A stretch of DNA of 64,000 nt from Aliikangiella marina (lineage in GTDB: Bacteria; Pseudomonadota; Gammaproteobacteria; Enterobacterales; Kangiellaceae), in contig NZ_VIKR01000007.1 in assembly GCF_007004765.1 (NCBI RefSeq), positions 1-64,000 of the forward strand, read 5' to 3'. Positions 44,567 to 55,156 of this stretch are shown here, in pieces. Under the pieces are notes generated by a model. That model saw only the letters and a program-made list of their open reading frames with translations, ran no database searches and was not told the DNA's origin. Within the stretch, counting starts at the first letter, position 1. Every line of letters begins with the position of its first letter. A program made the translations under genes and the position numbers.

Positions 44567-46654
44567 TCAAGGAGCAATCACAGTTACTAATTTCTTATCG
44601 ATTAATTCGGGCAAGTCTCTCTGATTAATTTCCTTTGCTAGAATCTCCTCAGAACTCACCGATGCTACCCCAATCCAGGTATTTTTACCCCCAGTTTTAG
44701 CCGCATACAAACAAGCATCAGCAAGCGATACTAGTCCCCGCCAACTAATTTGACGTTCGCTTTCTAGTATCGGCGGATAACTCGCAAAGCCGATTGAACA
44801 AGTCAGGGAAAGCGCTTCGCCTTGGCTTAAAATAAATGGTTTATCTGAAACCGCTTGTAGCATTCTTTGAGCTAAAGAAGTCGCATCATCACGGTCAATA
44901 AACCGCGCAACCGCCACAAACTCCTCACCACCCCAACGCACGAGATAATCAGATTGACGAAAGACATCGGCCATTCTTTGTGCCAACTGAATCAGCACCA
45001 TGTCACCCGAATTATGACCATATTGATCGTTAACCTGCTTAAAATTGTCCATATCAATAACAAACACGACGATATCTGATTGCCGTGGTTGAGCTGTCTT
45101 TTTGTCACGCCACTCGCGGTACACACGATGGCTTTGCTCAAGATCGGCATTGATGTGATTTTCCAAGAAGCGTCGGTTATGAATTGCCGTCAGCTTGTCT
45201 GTTAAGCTTATGGCCTCCATTTCTTGATAGGCTTTCGCTAGCTGCTGGTTTTTAACTTCGAGTTCCTTTGTTCGGGTTTTTACTAGCACTGACAGCTTTC
45301 GATTGGTTCGCTTTTGCATGTAACGGCCGTAGAGTAAAAATAACGAGACAAACGCTGCGATAATAATCGTAAACCATAAATTTCTTGAAGACTGTTCGAG
45401 CGCCTTCTCTTTTTCTAATAATTTGATTTGCTGTGCGCGACGAACAAACTCTGTCTGCGCTTGGGCTCTGGCTATTGCATCTAACCGCTTATTATTGAGT
45501 ATTTCATCCTCTAAGGTTTTTTGACGTTGAAGTGCTGCAAACGCATCTTCAAGTGAGTTGGCCGCTAAATAGACTTTTACACTCAAGGCCTCAATTCGCG
45601 CTTCCGTGGCTTTTTCTTGATTAACTTTAACTTGCTTTAACGCAGCCTCAATATTTAGCAACGCCGACATATAATCCTTAAGCCGATAATCGATTTCAAT
45701 TGCAAGCTCGTAGGCAATCACTAGTAAGCTTCTGTATCTTCCTTTGATTGCGCGTTGGATAATGGCGTCATTAAGCTTTTTTGCTTCCAATAAGTTGCCC
45801 AACTCCATTTCTAATTCTGCTAAAGAGTTAAGCGCCCAATCAGTATCCCTTGGCGTCTGAATTTTCTTGAATAATTCAAATGCTCGATTGATGTGTTCAC
45901 GAGCAAGATTAAATTCTTTTTGCGAAAGGTGTATGCGTCCTATTTTGTGATTGGTATAAGCAATATCTTTTTGATTACCACTTTCTTGATCAATTTTAAG
46001 CACATCTTTGAAGTACTTTAGTGCTAGTTCATCGTCCCCCATCTTACGGCGAATATCACCAATGTTGTATAAACTGCTTGCGACACCTGAAGTATTTTCT
46101 AGCTCGTAGTTTAGTTCCAACGCTTTTTGGTGAGCTTGTAATGATTCTTCAAACTGGCCCATTCGTTCCAACACAACTCCAATACTATTATAAGTATTAC
46201 TAATCGACGCTTTATCATTAAGCTGCTGAAAAATCTGCATTGCCCGGTAAATATACTCCAGTGCTTCGGAGTAATTCACTTGATAGCGATAGGTAAGACC
46301 GAGTTGTCGGTAAGCGTTTGCTAACTTCCCTAACGCACCGACCTCTTGAAAGATTTCGATCGCACGATTAAGCAGGGCCTGAGACGCATCGTACTGGTTA
46401 CGCTCCATCGCATTTCTCGCCAGCTGATAAAACGCCTCGCCTTGAAAACCAATTCGATTTTGGATTTGAGCTTGATTCAGAAGTTGATTGGCCAAAATGT
46501 CGGCATTATCCATATCACCCTTATTTCTCGCTTCGACAATACTCGATCGAATACTTTCAAGATCATCCGATTGCTGAGCGACGGACTCAGTGGCTAAGAG
46601 CAAGCAAATCAAGCTCATAATCAATATGAATTGTCGAATTAAGCTCAAGATCAT
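44567..46654 (-). CDS. TPR-sensor diguanylate cyclase
   Basis: This encodes 695 residues. I use ATG at 46654; a GTG two codons earlier is open. Residues 1-26 are a signal peptide. The periplasmic region (about 30-400) is tetratricopeptide repeats, with typical ALEYIYRAMQIFQ and AHQKALELNYE helices. A transmembrane helix follows (about 425-445). A coiled coil leads to the GGDEF domain (about 490-660), with the RWGGEEF active site and a proper I-site RQSD five residues before it. It should be an active, product-inhibited cyclase with a periplasmic sensor. It is 74 bases downstream of the SNF2 gene on the same strand. Confidence 0.93.
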   Translation of the reverse strand: MILSLIRQFILIMSLICLLLATESVAQQSDDLESIRSSIVEARNKGDMDNADILANQLLNQAQIQNRIGFQGEAFYQLARNAMERNQYDASQALLNRAIEIFQEVGALGKLANAYRQLGLTYRYQVNYSEALEYIYRAMQIFQQLNDKASISNTYNSIGVVLERMGQFEESLQAHQKALELNYELENTSGVASSLYNIGDIRRKMGDDELALKYFKDVLKIDQESGNQKDIAYTNHKIGRIHLSQKEFNLAREHINRAFELFKKIQTPRDTDWALNSLAELEMELGNLLEAKKLNDAIIQRAIKGRYRSLLVIAYELAIEIDYRLKDYMSALLNIEAALKQVKVNQEKATEARIEALSVKVYLAANSLEDAFAALQRQKTLEDEILNNKRLDAIARAQAQTEFVRRAQQIKLLEKEKALEQSSRNLWFTIIIAAFVSLFLLYGRYMQKRTNRKLSVLVKTRTKELEVKNQQLAKAYQEMEAISLTDKLTAIHNRRFLENHINADLEQSHRVYREWRDKKTAQPRQSDIVVFVIDMDNFKQVNDQYGHNSGDMVLIQLAQRMADVFRQSDYLVRWGGEEFVAVARFIDRDDATSLAQRMLQAVSDKPFILSQGEALSLTCSIGFASYPPILESERQISWRGLVSLADACLYAAKTGGKNTWIGVASVSSEEILAKEINQRDLPELIDKKLVTVIAP

Positions 46655-46728
46655 TTCCACTCAGACAAACACATATTTAAACCAACGCCCATATAGTATA
46701 GTCATAAAGCCACTGAAGTATTTTCGAA

Positions 46729-49700
46729 TTACTCGAAAGTTTCAATCGGAGCGAGCAGCGCTTCCCAATCATGTTGTTTGAGTGAAGCGCTCGTTTCTTG
46801 CTCCTGATAAAGCTCATTGGCCAGTTCAGCTTTACGTTTTTGCAACTCTTGAATTCGTTCTTCGACTGTGCCCTTGCTGATAAGTTTATAAATAAAGACT
46901 GGTTTATCTTGACCGATGCGATGCGCGCGGTCACTCGCTTGTGATTCGGCGGCAGGATTCCACCAAGGATCAAAATGAATCACTGTATCAGCTTTTGTTA
47001 GATTCAGTCCTGCTCCACCGGCTTTTAAACTAATTAAAAACACATCCGCTTTTCCCGCTTGAAAATCATTAACGAGCTGGCTCCGATTTCGGGTTTTTCC
47101 CGTCAATTGGAAATAACGAATCGATGAGTCTTCGAGTGTTTCGGCAATTAAATCTAACATACTCGTAAAGCTTGAGAATAAGAGGATCCTTCGGCCGCTT
47201 TCGATCATCTCAGGCAGTGTCGTCACGAGCCAGTTGAGTTTTGCTGAGGCTTGCGATTCATCATCAAACAATTGACCTTGCACCAAACCCGTGTGACAAC
47301 AAATCTGTCGTAGACGTAATAAAGCATTACCGATTAATAATTGGTTTTTTCCTATACCACTCAAGCTGAGCGCCTTTTGAATTTCATCCATCATTGCTAA
47401 TCTGACAGTTTCATATTGATCGGCTTGTGCTTGAGTCAGATCAATTAATTCTTCGAACTCAGTCTTTGCGGGTAAATCGGTCGCCACTTTCGCTTTAGTT
47501 CGTCTCAGCATGAAAGGCGCTATTCGCTGACTTAGCGCTTTTTGGCGAACACGGTCATTCTCTTTTTCTATCGGTATTTGAAATAGGCGTTTAAATTGAG
47601 ATTCATCACCCAAAAAACCTGGCATAAGAAAGTGAAACAACGACCAAAGTTCTCCTAAATGGTTTTCTAATGGTGTACCAGTTAGGCACAATCGGTGGGT
47701 TGCCTGCATGGAATAAGTGAGCTTTGCTATTTGGCTGCGCGCATTTTTAATCGTTTGTGCCTCATCCAAAATAATAAAATACAAGCCCAAACTATCAAGA
47801 ATGTCGATGTCGCGCAGTAGAACACCATAACTGGTAACAATTAGATCGCAGCTCGCTAATTGTTGTCGCTTTTGATTTCGCTTTGCGCCAGACCATTGAA
47901 TCACTCTCAACTGCGGTGTGAAACGCTTGGCTTCAGCAACCCAATTTCCTAATAAACTAGTGGGCGCAATCACCAGCGCAGGCGCTTGCATCCTTCCTTC
48001 ATTTTTTTCGATTTGTAGATGAGAAAGAGTTTGTAATGTCTTACCCAGCCCCATATCATCGGCCAAAATTCCCGCCAGTCCTTCGGCTCTTAGTGCTTGT
48101 AGCCAAGCGAGGCCTTGTTTTTGATACTCTCTCAGCTTTGCCTGGACATTACTTGGCGACTGGAGTGATTTTGGTTTCGCTAAAGTATTGAGTCGATGAG
48201 CTTTGCTTTTCAACCAATCAGCATTATGCCAGTGAGTTTTCTGACCTAATTGACTTTCTATGATGCCGATACGAGCAAATTGGTTATTCGGTAACTTTAA
48301 AAGTTGTTCCTCATTGAGTGGCTGTTTCTCCGCTAACTCCACGAGATTTGCAATTATTCCCTTAAGGCGCTGACCCTCGAGAATGATGCGCGTTCCATCG
48401 GCTAAGTTTATTGCTAGGTCAGAAATAGTTTGATCCGATTGCAATTCACTTTGCTGCCATTGGCCTCGATTAATGGCTTCAACAATATAGGGTAAGACAT
48501 TAACCGAATGTCCATCAACAACGACTCCGAGTTCTAAATTAAACCACTCGGATAATGGCTCGTTGTGAGTAGGATTAGCAACCGTTGAAGAAACCTGACT
48601 ATACCAACGTTCAATTTTTTTCTGATTTAATTTAAATTGTTTATCAAAAACAATCTGCCAACCTTCCTTTTGTAATCCGTGCAAGAGGATAAACCAATGC
48701 GAGAAGTCACCTTCAAGCACCCTATCGCCGATATCAAACTTTCTCCATACGGGCGGCTCAAACTTTGAGGCGATTCCCGGCATCCAATCAAGTTGGTGAA
48801 GCCAGCCAGCTAACTCCTCAATCAGCTGTGTATCGAAATCGCCCGATAACGATTGCCACCTCAAAATTTGCTCTAGCGAAAACTCAATTTCATTGGCCAC
48901 AAAGCTCACTTTGGCAATATCTAACTCCAATAAGGAAGAGTGATTAGCGAATTGTTTATGCCAATTAAAGTAGAGGGACTCACTGGTCACTCGTATTATC
49001 GGAGTCAACTGATAGTCTGAGTTATTTTTAAAATAGTCTGCTAATTGAAACGCCTGCGAATTATTCAGCGCTTCTAGGATGATCACTCGACTGGAAGCTT
49101 TGTCTAAAAATATGCCGTCAACAAGCGCTAGCCAGTGATCTTCACTTTGGCTAGCAAAATGACTGCTCAAAGGTTGACGATGACAGCTTTTCCAGAAGCA
49201 ACGACCAGTATCCAGTAACATTCGCAAAATTTTTGAGCCGCTATTTCCTTCAAGACGTAGGCAATTATCTTTTAGTAAAAGACTTGAATCATTGCCTTCT
49301 AGCACGTCATTTATCAAGCAGAGTATTTGTTGATCCGTTTGGCTAATAAATTTCGGCAGCTTTGATTTCTGGATGATGCTCAGCTCAAGCTCGTCTTTGC
49401 GCAGGTACTCATTTTGTTGGGTTAAGTACGCCTTATGTACCGACACCTGGATGGTCTGATCGTCATCACTTAATAAATAAACCACCCTATGCCGAGCCAT
49501 ATTTGGATAGGGGTCATAGACCTGCTCACTAATCCATTGGGTCAAATAAGCGGTTTCATTGGCAAAATGATTTTGTTGCTTGAGCGGTGGAGGTAGTCTT
49601 TCTAACCGCGTTTTTGATTCTATTGCCAAGGCGGCTAAATGAATACAACGATTTGACTTTTTCGCAGAAAACTCTTCGCAATCACACTGATCGCTCGCAG

Positions 49701-49911
49701 GCGCCTCTGATAAAGGCCACGATAGATGAGATTTTTTAAGTTGACCGTCTTCTAAAAAATAGCCTTCTACCCGATTCTCATCTTGATGAAACTGCCACTC
49801 CATCAATAAATCATCAAGCAATATCCCCATGCCAGCATAGAGTTGAGGCAATGAAAAATATTGGCTGAGATGGTCGGTCGGCCCTTTAAACGCCAAAGGT
49901 CGGGTTAGCAA
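46729..49911 (-). CDS. SNF2-family ATPase with SWIM zinc finger (TTG start)
   Basis: This encodes 1060 residues. The start is TTG at 49911: AGGA lies six bases upstream and an in-frame stop lies seven codons before it. The N-terminus carries a SWIM-type finger (about 78-92), CDCEEFSAKKSNRCIH. The ATPase core starts near 590: motif I is DDMGLGKT, motif II is DEAQ, and the LTGTPLENHLGELW block is motif III. The helicase C domain ends near 1010 with SDRAHRIGQDKPVF. The family remodels protein-DNA complexes, like RapA/HepA and the bacterial SWI/SNF group. The exact role is not known. The TPR-GGDEF gene follows downstream. Confidence 0.93.
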   Translation of the reverse strand: MLTRPLAFKGPTDHLSQYFSLPQLYAGMGILLDDLLMEWQFHQDENRVEGYFLEDGQLKKSHLSWPLSEAPASDQCDCEEFSAKKSNRCIHLAALAIESKTRLERLPPPLKQQNHFANETAYLTQWISEQVYDPYPNMARHRVVYLLSDDDQTIQVSVHKAYLTQQNEYLRKDELELSIIQKSKLPKFISQTDQQILCLINDVLEGNDSSLLLKDNCLRLEGNSGSKILRMLLDTGRCFWKSCHRQPLSSHFASQSEDHWLALVDGIFLDKASSRVIILEALNNSQAFQLADYFKNNSDYQLTPIIRVTSESLYFNWHKQFANHSSLLELDIAKVSFVANEIEFSLEQILRWQSLSGDFDTQLIEELAGWLHQLDWMPGIASKFEPPVWRKFDIGDRVLEGDFSHWFILLHGLQKEGWQIVFDKQFKLNQKKIERWYSQVSSTVANPTHNEPLSEWFNLELGVVVDGHSVNVLPYIVEAINRGQWQQSELQSDQTISDLAINLADGTRIILEGQRLKGIIANLVELAEKQPLNEEQLLKLPNNQFARIGIIESQLGQKTHWHNADWLKSKAHRLNTLAKPKSLQSPSNVQAKLREYQKQGLAWLQALRAEGLAGILADDMGLGKTLQTLSHLQIEKNEGRMQAPALVIAPTSLLGNWVAEAKRFTPQLRVIQWSGAKRNQKRQQLASCDLIVTSYGVLLRDIDILDSLGLYFIILDEAQTIKNARSQIAKLTYSMQATHRLCLTGTPLENHLGELWSLFHFLMPGFLGDESQFKRLFQIPIEKENDRVRQKALSQRIAPFMLRRTKAKVATDLPAKTEFEELIDLTQAQADQYETVRLAMMDEIQKALSLSGIGKNQLLIGNALLRLRQICCHTGLVQGQLFDDESQASAKLNWLVTTLPEMIESGRRILLFSSFTSMLDLIAETLEDSSIRYFQLTGKTRNRSQLVNDFQAGKADVFLISLKAGGAGLNLTKADTVIHFDPWWNPAAESQASDRAHRIGQDKPVFIYKLISKGTVEERIQELQKRKAELANELYQEQETSASLKQHDWEALLAPIETFE

Positions 49912-50235
49912 TGTTCTTCCTGAAATTGACTATTGATTTAGTGATGTAACCAGAAAGCATATCAAGATTAAAAGCTGGTGGGAATCAAGTACATAAAATA
50001 ATTTGAACTAAGACACTGTTTATCGCAAATTAAAAAAGCCGCCATTGGCGGCTTTGTCTCGAATAACAACTAAACCCCGAACTTCTAGTAGTCTCTTGGG
50101 CGTTGCACATTCTCTAAGTTCCGATTTCTGTCAAAGTGTATGTCAACGGACTGGCTAATACTTGACCAGCTAATATTAAACCGTCTAGTAACGGACAGAC
50201 TGGTCGCAGAAAATTAGACCTTTTAATTAAACAAA
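49912..50235. other. Intergenic region holding the yceI terminator
   Basis: This 324-base region contains the hairpin at 50035-50055, which ends the minus-strand yceI transcript 180 bases past its stop. The rest must include the SNF2 promoter. No gene or other repeat was seen. Confidence 0.6.
50035..50055 (-). terminator. Intrinsic terminator downstream of yceI
   Basis: AAAGCCGCC and GGCGGCTTT form a 9-bp stem around a three-base loop. On the minus strand it is followed by TTTTAATTT, a clear T-run. Confidence 0.85.
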
Positions 50236-50805
50236 TTATTGCTTTCGCATATTTAATGAGAAGCTTACTGGAACTGCATAACTAATCGACGGTAGTCCGG
50301 CTAATTCTCGTAATTTGTCGACACCCGCAGTTAAGCCAAACTGTCGGCTATCTAAAACTACCGGCTTGACACTCTGAATCAGCAAGCCACTCTCCAGCGC
50401 TACAATCAACAGCTCAATATTCAAATCAACCTTTTTGCCATGTAAGTCCAATGATGCCTTAGCCGACTTGCGAATGGATTGGCCAACTTTCATTTTATTG
50501 ATAGCGGTTAAGTCTAATTTTGAAGATAACGTGGCTGAAGAAAACTGACTGGTTTTAAACAAAAATTCTCGCATTCTCTCATCACGAATCGGGATCAGCG
50601 TGTTAACGGAACTTAAATCAATCTCAACAGTGGCGGTGCCATCTGTGGCAATCTCCGCTTGAAAACGGTCAAATTGATGAGTTTCTACAACATGTTCTAA
50701 CTTCGTTGAAAGAAAATTGATTGAAGAGTCAGTACCATCAGACTTCCAAGCAGCCAGAGCAGACAGTGGCAAAAAAAGCAAACACACGCTAATAAATTTA
50801 AACAT
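50236..50805 (-). CDS. YceI family periplasmic lipid-binding protein
   Basis: This encodes 189 residues. I start at ATG 50805 (MFKFISVCLLF), with AGGA seven bases upstream; a TTG two codons earlier is open. A signal peptide covers about 1-19 (cut near ALAAWK). The rest is the YceI lipocalin-like beta barrel, with IDLSSVNTLIPIRDERM (about 65-81) and a final YAVPVSFSLNM strand. Relatives bind polyisoprenoid or quinone-type lipids in the periplasm, often as base- or acid-induced proteins. It is preceded by the divergent groES promoter region. Confidence 0.93.
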   Translation of the reverse strand: MFKFISVCLLFLPLSALAAWKSDGTDSSINFLSTKLEHVVETHQFDRFQAEIATDGTATVEIDLSSVNTLIPIRDERMREFLFKTSQFSSATLSSKLDLTAINKMKVGQSIRKSAKASLDLHGKKVDLNIELLIVALESGLLIQSVKPVVLDSRQFGLTAGVDKLRELAGLPSISYAVPVSFSLNMRKQ

Positions 50806-51113
50806 CGTCAATTCCTTAGTTTTTATTGAAAAGCTGCAATACAGCTAAAATATTTAAAATTGCTTATAAATCAATACGATAGCGAAAAAATAAGGGCGTT
50901 CCCTAATATTTCGCGACCCATTCGGCTGATATCCTCACTCAGATACGTATTTTGAAGCGAAATACACCAGTTTCACACTAAATATCTCTAAAAAAATGAA
51001 AAATTAGCACTCTTAGGGGTTGAGTGCTAAAAAATAGTCCCCATATTACCCCACAACAAAAATTAAACATCAATTGATCATCAATATATCGATATTCATT
51101 AGGAGAACATTCA
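50806..51113. other. Divergent yceI-groES intergenic region with CIRCE
   Basis: This 308-base gap holds the yceI promoter (minus) and the groESL promoter (plus). The CIRCE element at 51004-51030 lies in the groESL leader. I found no good sigma-32 promoter here. No gene was seen. Confidence 0.6.
51004..51030 (+). promoter_or_regulatory. CIRCE operator of groESL
   Basis: TTAGCACTC-N9-GAGTGCTAA is an exact consensus CIRCE with perfect 9-base arms. It lies 84 bases upstream of groES. It is the binding site of HrcA, encoded at 30001-31047. Confidence 0.97.
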
Positions 51114-51401
51114 ATGAGCATTCGTCCTTTACACGATCGCGTTTTGGTTAAGCGTTTAGAAGATGAAACTACCAGTGCTGGCGGCATTGTTATTCCAGAT
51201 AACGCAAAAGAAAAACCAAGTCGCGGTGAAGTTCTAGCAGTTGGTAACGGCAAACCTTTGGACAACGGCGAAGTTCGCGCGTTAGACGTAAAAGTTGGCG
51301 ACAAAGTCCTTTTTGGTAAGTACGCCGGCAATGAAGTTAAAGTTGAAGGTGAAGAATTACTAGTGATGCGTGAAGACGACATCATGGGAATTATCGAGTA
51401 A
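51114..51401 (+). CDS. groES: Co-chaperonin GroES
   Basis: This encodes 95 residues from ATG at 51114 with AGGAG upstream. GroES is the heptameric lid of the GroEL chaperonin. The mobile loop (about 16-33) includes the conserved GGIVIP and the start [12 protein letters not shown] is universal. The C-terminus has [17 protein letters not shown]. It precedes groEL by 63 bases. It is controlled by the CIRCE element upstream. Confidence 0.99.
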   Translation: MSIRPLHDRVLVKRLEDETTSAGGIVIPDNAKEKPSRGEVLAVGNGKPLDNGEVRALDVKVGDKVLFGKYAGNEVKVEGEELLVMREDDIMGIIE

Positions 51402-51461
51402 GCAATTGCTTACTTTCGACATTCAAACTACAGAATTAATACAAGATTTAGAGGATTTTAA

Positions 51462-53105
<1,644 letters not shown>

Positions 53106-53131
53106 TCATTCTGTCACATCTTTCAGTATCT

Positions 53132-53161
53132 AAAAGGCGCTATATTTAGCGCCTTTTTTTT
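53132..53161 (+). terminator. Intrinsic terminator of groESL
   Basis: AAAAGGCGCTA and TAGCGCCTTTT form an 11-bp stem around a four-base loop, followed by a run of eight T. It ends the groESL operon. Confidence 0.95.
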
Positions 53162-53356
53162 GTTTAAGTCATTGACTTATCTGACATTTAGCTTTAATGT
53201 TCTCCTCAGCAAAAAGTAAGTCTCGTTTTAATTGCTCCATTTCGATGTACCTCAGTAGTTCTTCGTCCTGTAGTCATTAATTTCAGTCTATTTTTACGCT
53301 AGGTTGCCAAATTAAGGCTTTAAAAATTTTTATCTATTTTTCTACAGGAAACACAA

Positions 53357-53566
53357 ATGTCTGATACTGTTAAAGGTACCGTTAAATGGTTCAACGAAAC
53401 TAAAGGTTTTGGTTTCATCGCTCAAGAGTCTGGCCCAGACGTATTCGCTCACTTCAGCGCAATTCAAGGCGACGGCTTCAAAACACTTGCTGAAGGTCAA
53501 GCAGTTGAGTTCACTATTACTCAAGGTCAAAAAGGCCCTCAAGCGGAAAACATCGTTGCGCTATAA
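53357..53566 (+). CDS. CspA-family cold-shock protein
   Basis: This encodes 69 residues from ATG at 53357 with AGGAA upstream. It binds single-stranded RNA and DNA as an RNA chaperone. The beta-barrel motifs are [13 protein letters not shown] (about 9-21, with the RNP1-type KGFGFI) and DVFAHFSAI (about 29-37, the RNP2-type region). The 195 bases between the groESL terminator and the start would allow the long 5' leader usual for CspA-type genes. I did not find a recognisable cold box. A strong terminator follows. Family members need not be cold-induced, so I give no specific symbol. Confidence 0.97.
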   Translation: MSDTVKGTVKWFNETKGFGFIAQESGPDVFAHFSAIQGDGFKTLAEGQAVEFTITQGQKGPQAENIVAL

Positions 53567-53586
53567 GCGATAATCGTTCTCAACAA

Positions 53587-53619
53587 AAAAAAGGCAAGCA
53601 ACTCAGCTTGCCTTTTTTT
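53587..53619 (+). terminator. Intrinsic terminator of the cold-shock gene
   Basis: AAAAAAGGCAAGC and GCTTGCCTTTTTT form a 13-bp stem around a six-base loop, ending in a T-run. Confidence 0.95.
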
Positions 53620-53723
53620 ATACCTCTAGATTCAGTTGCGCACCACTGAGTCCCTCACTCAGCACTATCTTCTCGCCGACTTGGTTGGTAAGCTTGAAGA
53701 AAACGCACAACCAGGACCAACCA

Positions 53724-55049
53724 ATGATAAGAAAAATACTCTTCTTTCTCGCCCTTGGGTTAACGAGCCAGTCACTGTATGCCAGCGAAGCCATCCAAAA
53801 AGCAGCCGACGAAGATTACCAAGCCTACCTCAAAGATCTCTTTATCCATTTTCATCAGAATCCAGAATTATCGATGGCGGAAAACCGCACCGCCGCGCGA
53901 ATAGCCAAGGAACTCAAAGCCGTCGGTTTTGAAGTTCATACGGGTGTTGGAAAGACTGGTGTTGTTGCCTTACTGAGAAATGGAAAAGGCCCCAAAGTCA
54001 TGATGCGGGCAGACATGGACGGATTACCGGTAAAAGAAGATAGTGGTTTAAGCTATATGTCAACAGCCACCCAAGTCGACCCTTTTACCGGGAAAGAATC
54101 GCCAGTAATGCATGCTTGTGGACATGATGTACATATCACTTCACTCGTCGGTACCGGGCGTTACATGGCTGCAAATAAAGATCAATGGTCTGGAACCCTC
54201 ATGCTCATCGCTCAGCCAGCGGAAGAACGAATAATGGGTGCAAGAATTATGATGGAAGACAATTTGTGGCAACGCTTTGGTCAGCCTGACTATGCGCTCG
54301 CGTTTCATGTTTCAGCGAGCGGCCAATCTGGACAGCTTAATGTATTGCCTGGCGCTATTTCTGCTGGCTCGAACAGCGTTGATATTATTATTCATGGCGT
54401 TGGCGCACACGGCGCATCACCACACGCAGGCAAAGATCCTATCGTTTTGGGTTCGCAAATCGTATTGGCGTTACAAACTTTAGTGGCGCGAGAGTTACCC
54501 CCGAAAAGCCCTGGCGTGGTTACCGTTGGCGCGTTTAACAGTGGTTTTAAACACAATATCATTTCGGACAAAGCACACCTTCAACTGACAGTTCGCTCGA
54601 CAAGTGAGGAAACCAAAGACTTGCTGCTCAACGGTATTAAGCGTATTGCCGAAAATATGGGAAGAGTGGCTGGCTTACCGGAAGATAAGTTACCGGAGGT
54701 GATAATTTCCAAAGAGGAGGCCACTTTCCCGACAATAAACGATGACAAGCTTACCGCAAGACTTCGTCGTGTATGGGAAAAAGCTTATGGTAAACAAAAT
54801 ATAACCAATCGAGTTAGTCCGGGAATGGGTGCGGAGGATTTTCCCTATTTCACCACTAAACCGAAAATTCCAAGTGTTTACTGGTCGGTGGGAGGTACTC
54901 CCAAAGCAACTATGACGCTGGCGAAAAACGGCGGGCCAGCAGTACCGTCACACCATTCGCCCTTTTTTAAGATCGACCCAGATACCTCTGTGCCACAGGG
55001 CGTGTCGTCTACTGTTTTTGCTTTAATGGAGCTCATGCCAAAACAGTGA
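53724..55049 (+). CDS. Secreted M20-family metal amidohydrolase
   Basis: This encodes 441 residues. I start at ATG 53724 (MIRKILFFLALG), with AGGA nine bases upstream. Residues 1-18 are a signal peptide, cut after LYA. The M20D (amidohydrolase/AbgB/HipO-like) domain follows. Metal-binding motifs are MMRADMDGLPV (about 93-103), HACGHDVHI (about 131-139) and the AQPAEERIMGA segment (about 165-175). The C-terminal VSPGMGAEDFPYF (about 370-382) supplies another ligand. The middle dimerisation domain is about 205-320. It hydrolyses an N-acyl amino acid or a peptide; the substrate is unknown. Confidence 0.93.
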   Translation: MIRKILFFLALGLTSQSLYASEAIQKAADEDYQAYLKDLFIHFHQNPELSMAENRTAARIAKELKAVGFEVHTGVGKTGVVALLRNGKGPKVMMRADMDGLPVKEDSGLSYMSTATQVDPFTGKESPVMHACGHDVHITSLVGTGRYMAANKDQWSGTLMLIAQPAEERIMGARIMMEDNLWQRFGQPDYALAFHVSASGQSGQLNVLPGAISAGSNSVDIIIHGVGAHGASPHAGKDPIVLGSQIVLALQTLVARELPPKSPGVVTVGAFNSGFKHNIISDKAHLQLTVRSTSEETKDLLLNGIKRIAENMGRVAGLPEDKLPEVIISKEEATFPTINDDKLTARLRRVWEKAYGKQNITNRVSPGMGAEDFPYFTTKPKIPSVYWSVGGTPKATMTLAKNGGPAVPSHHSPFFKIDPDTSVPQGVSSTVFALMELMPKQ

Positions 55050-55156
55050 ACATTAAATCTTACAAGCCATGGATGGCCACAATGCAACTCATCAAAATTT
55101 TGAACGTCACATTCGATCAAGTATGAAAATCAATTCTTAAGTGAGTAAAAGTTAAT

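Noticed and set aside
50940..51003. Possible sigma-32 promoter before groES
   Set aside because: TTTGAAG is present but no CCCCATNT-like -10 element follows at an accepted spacing.
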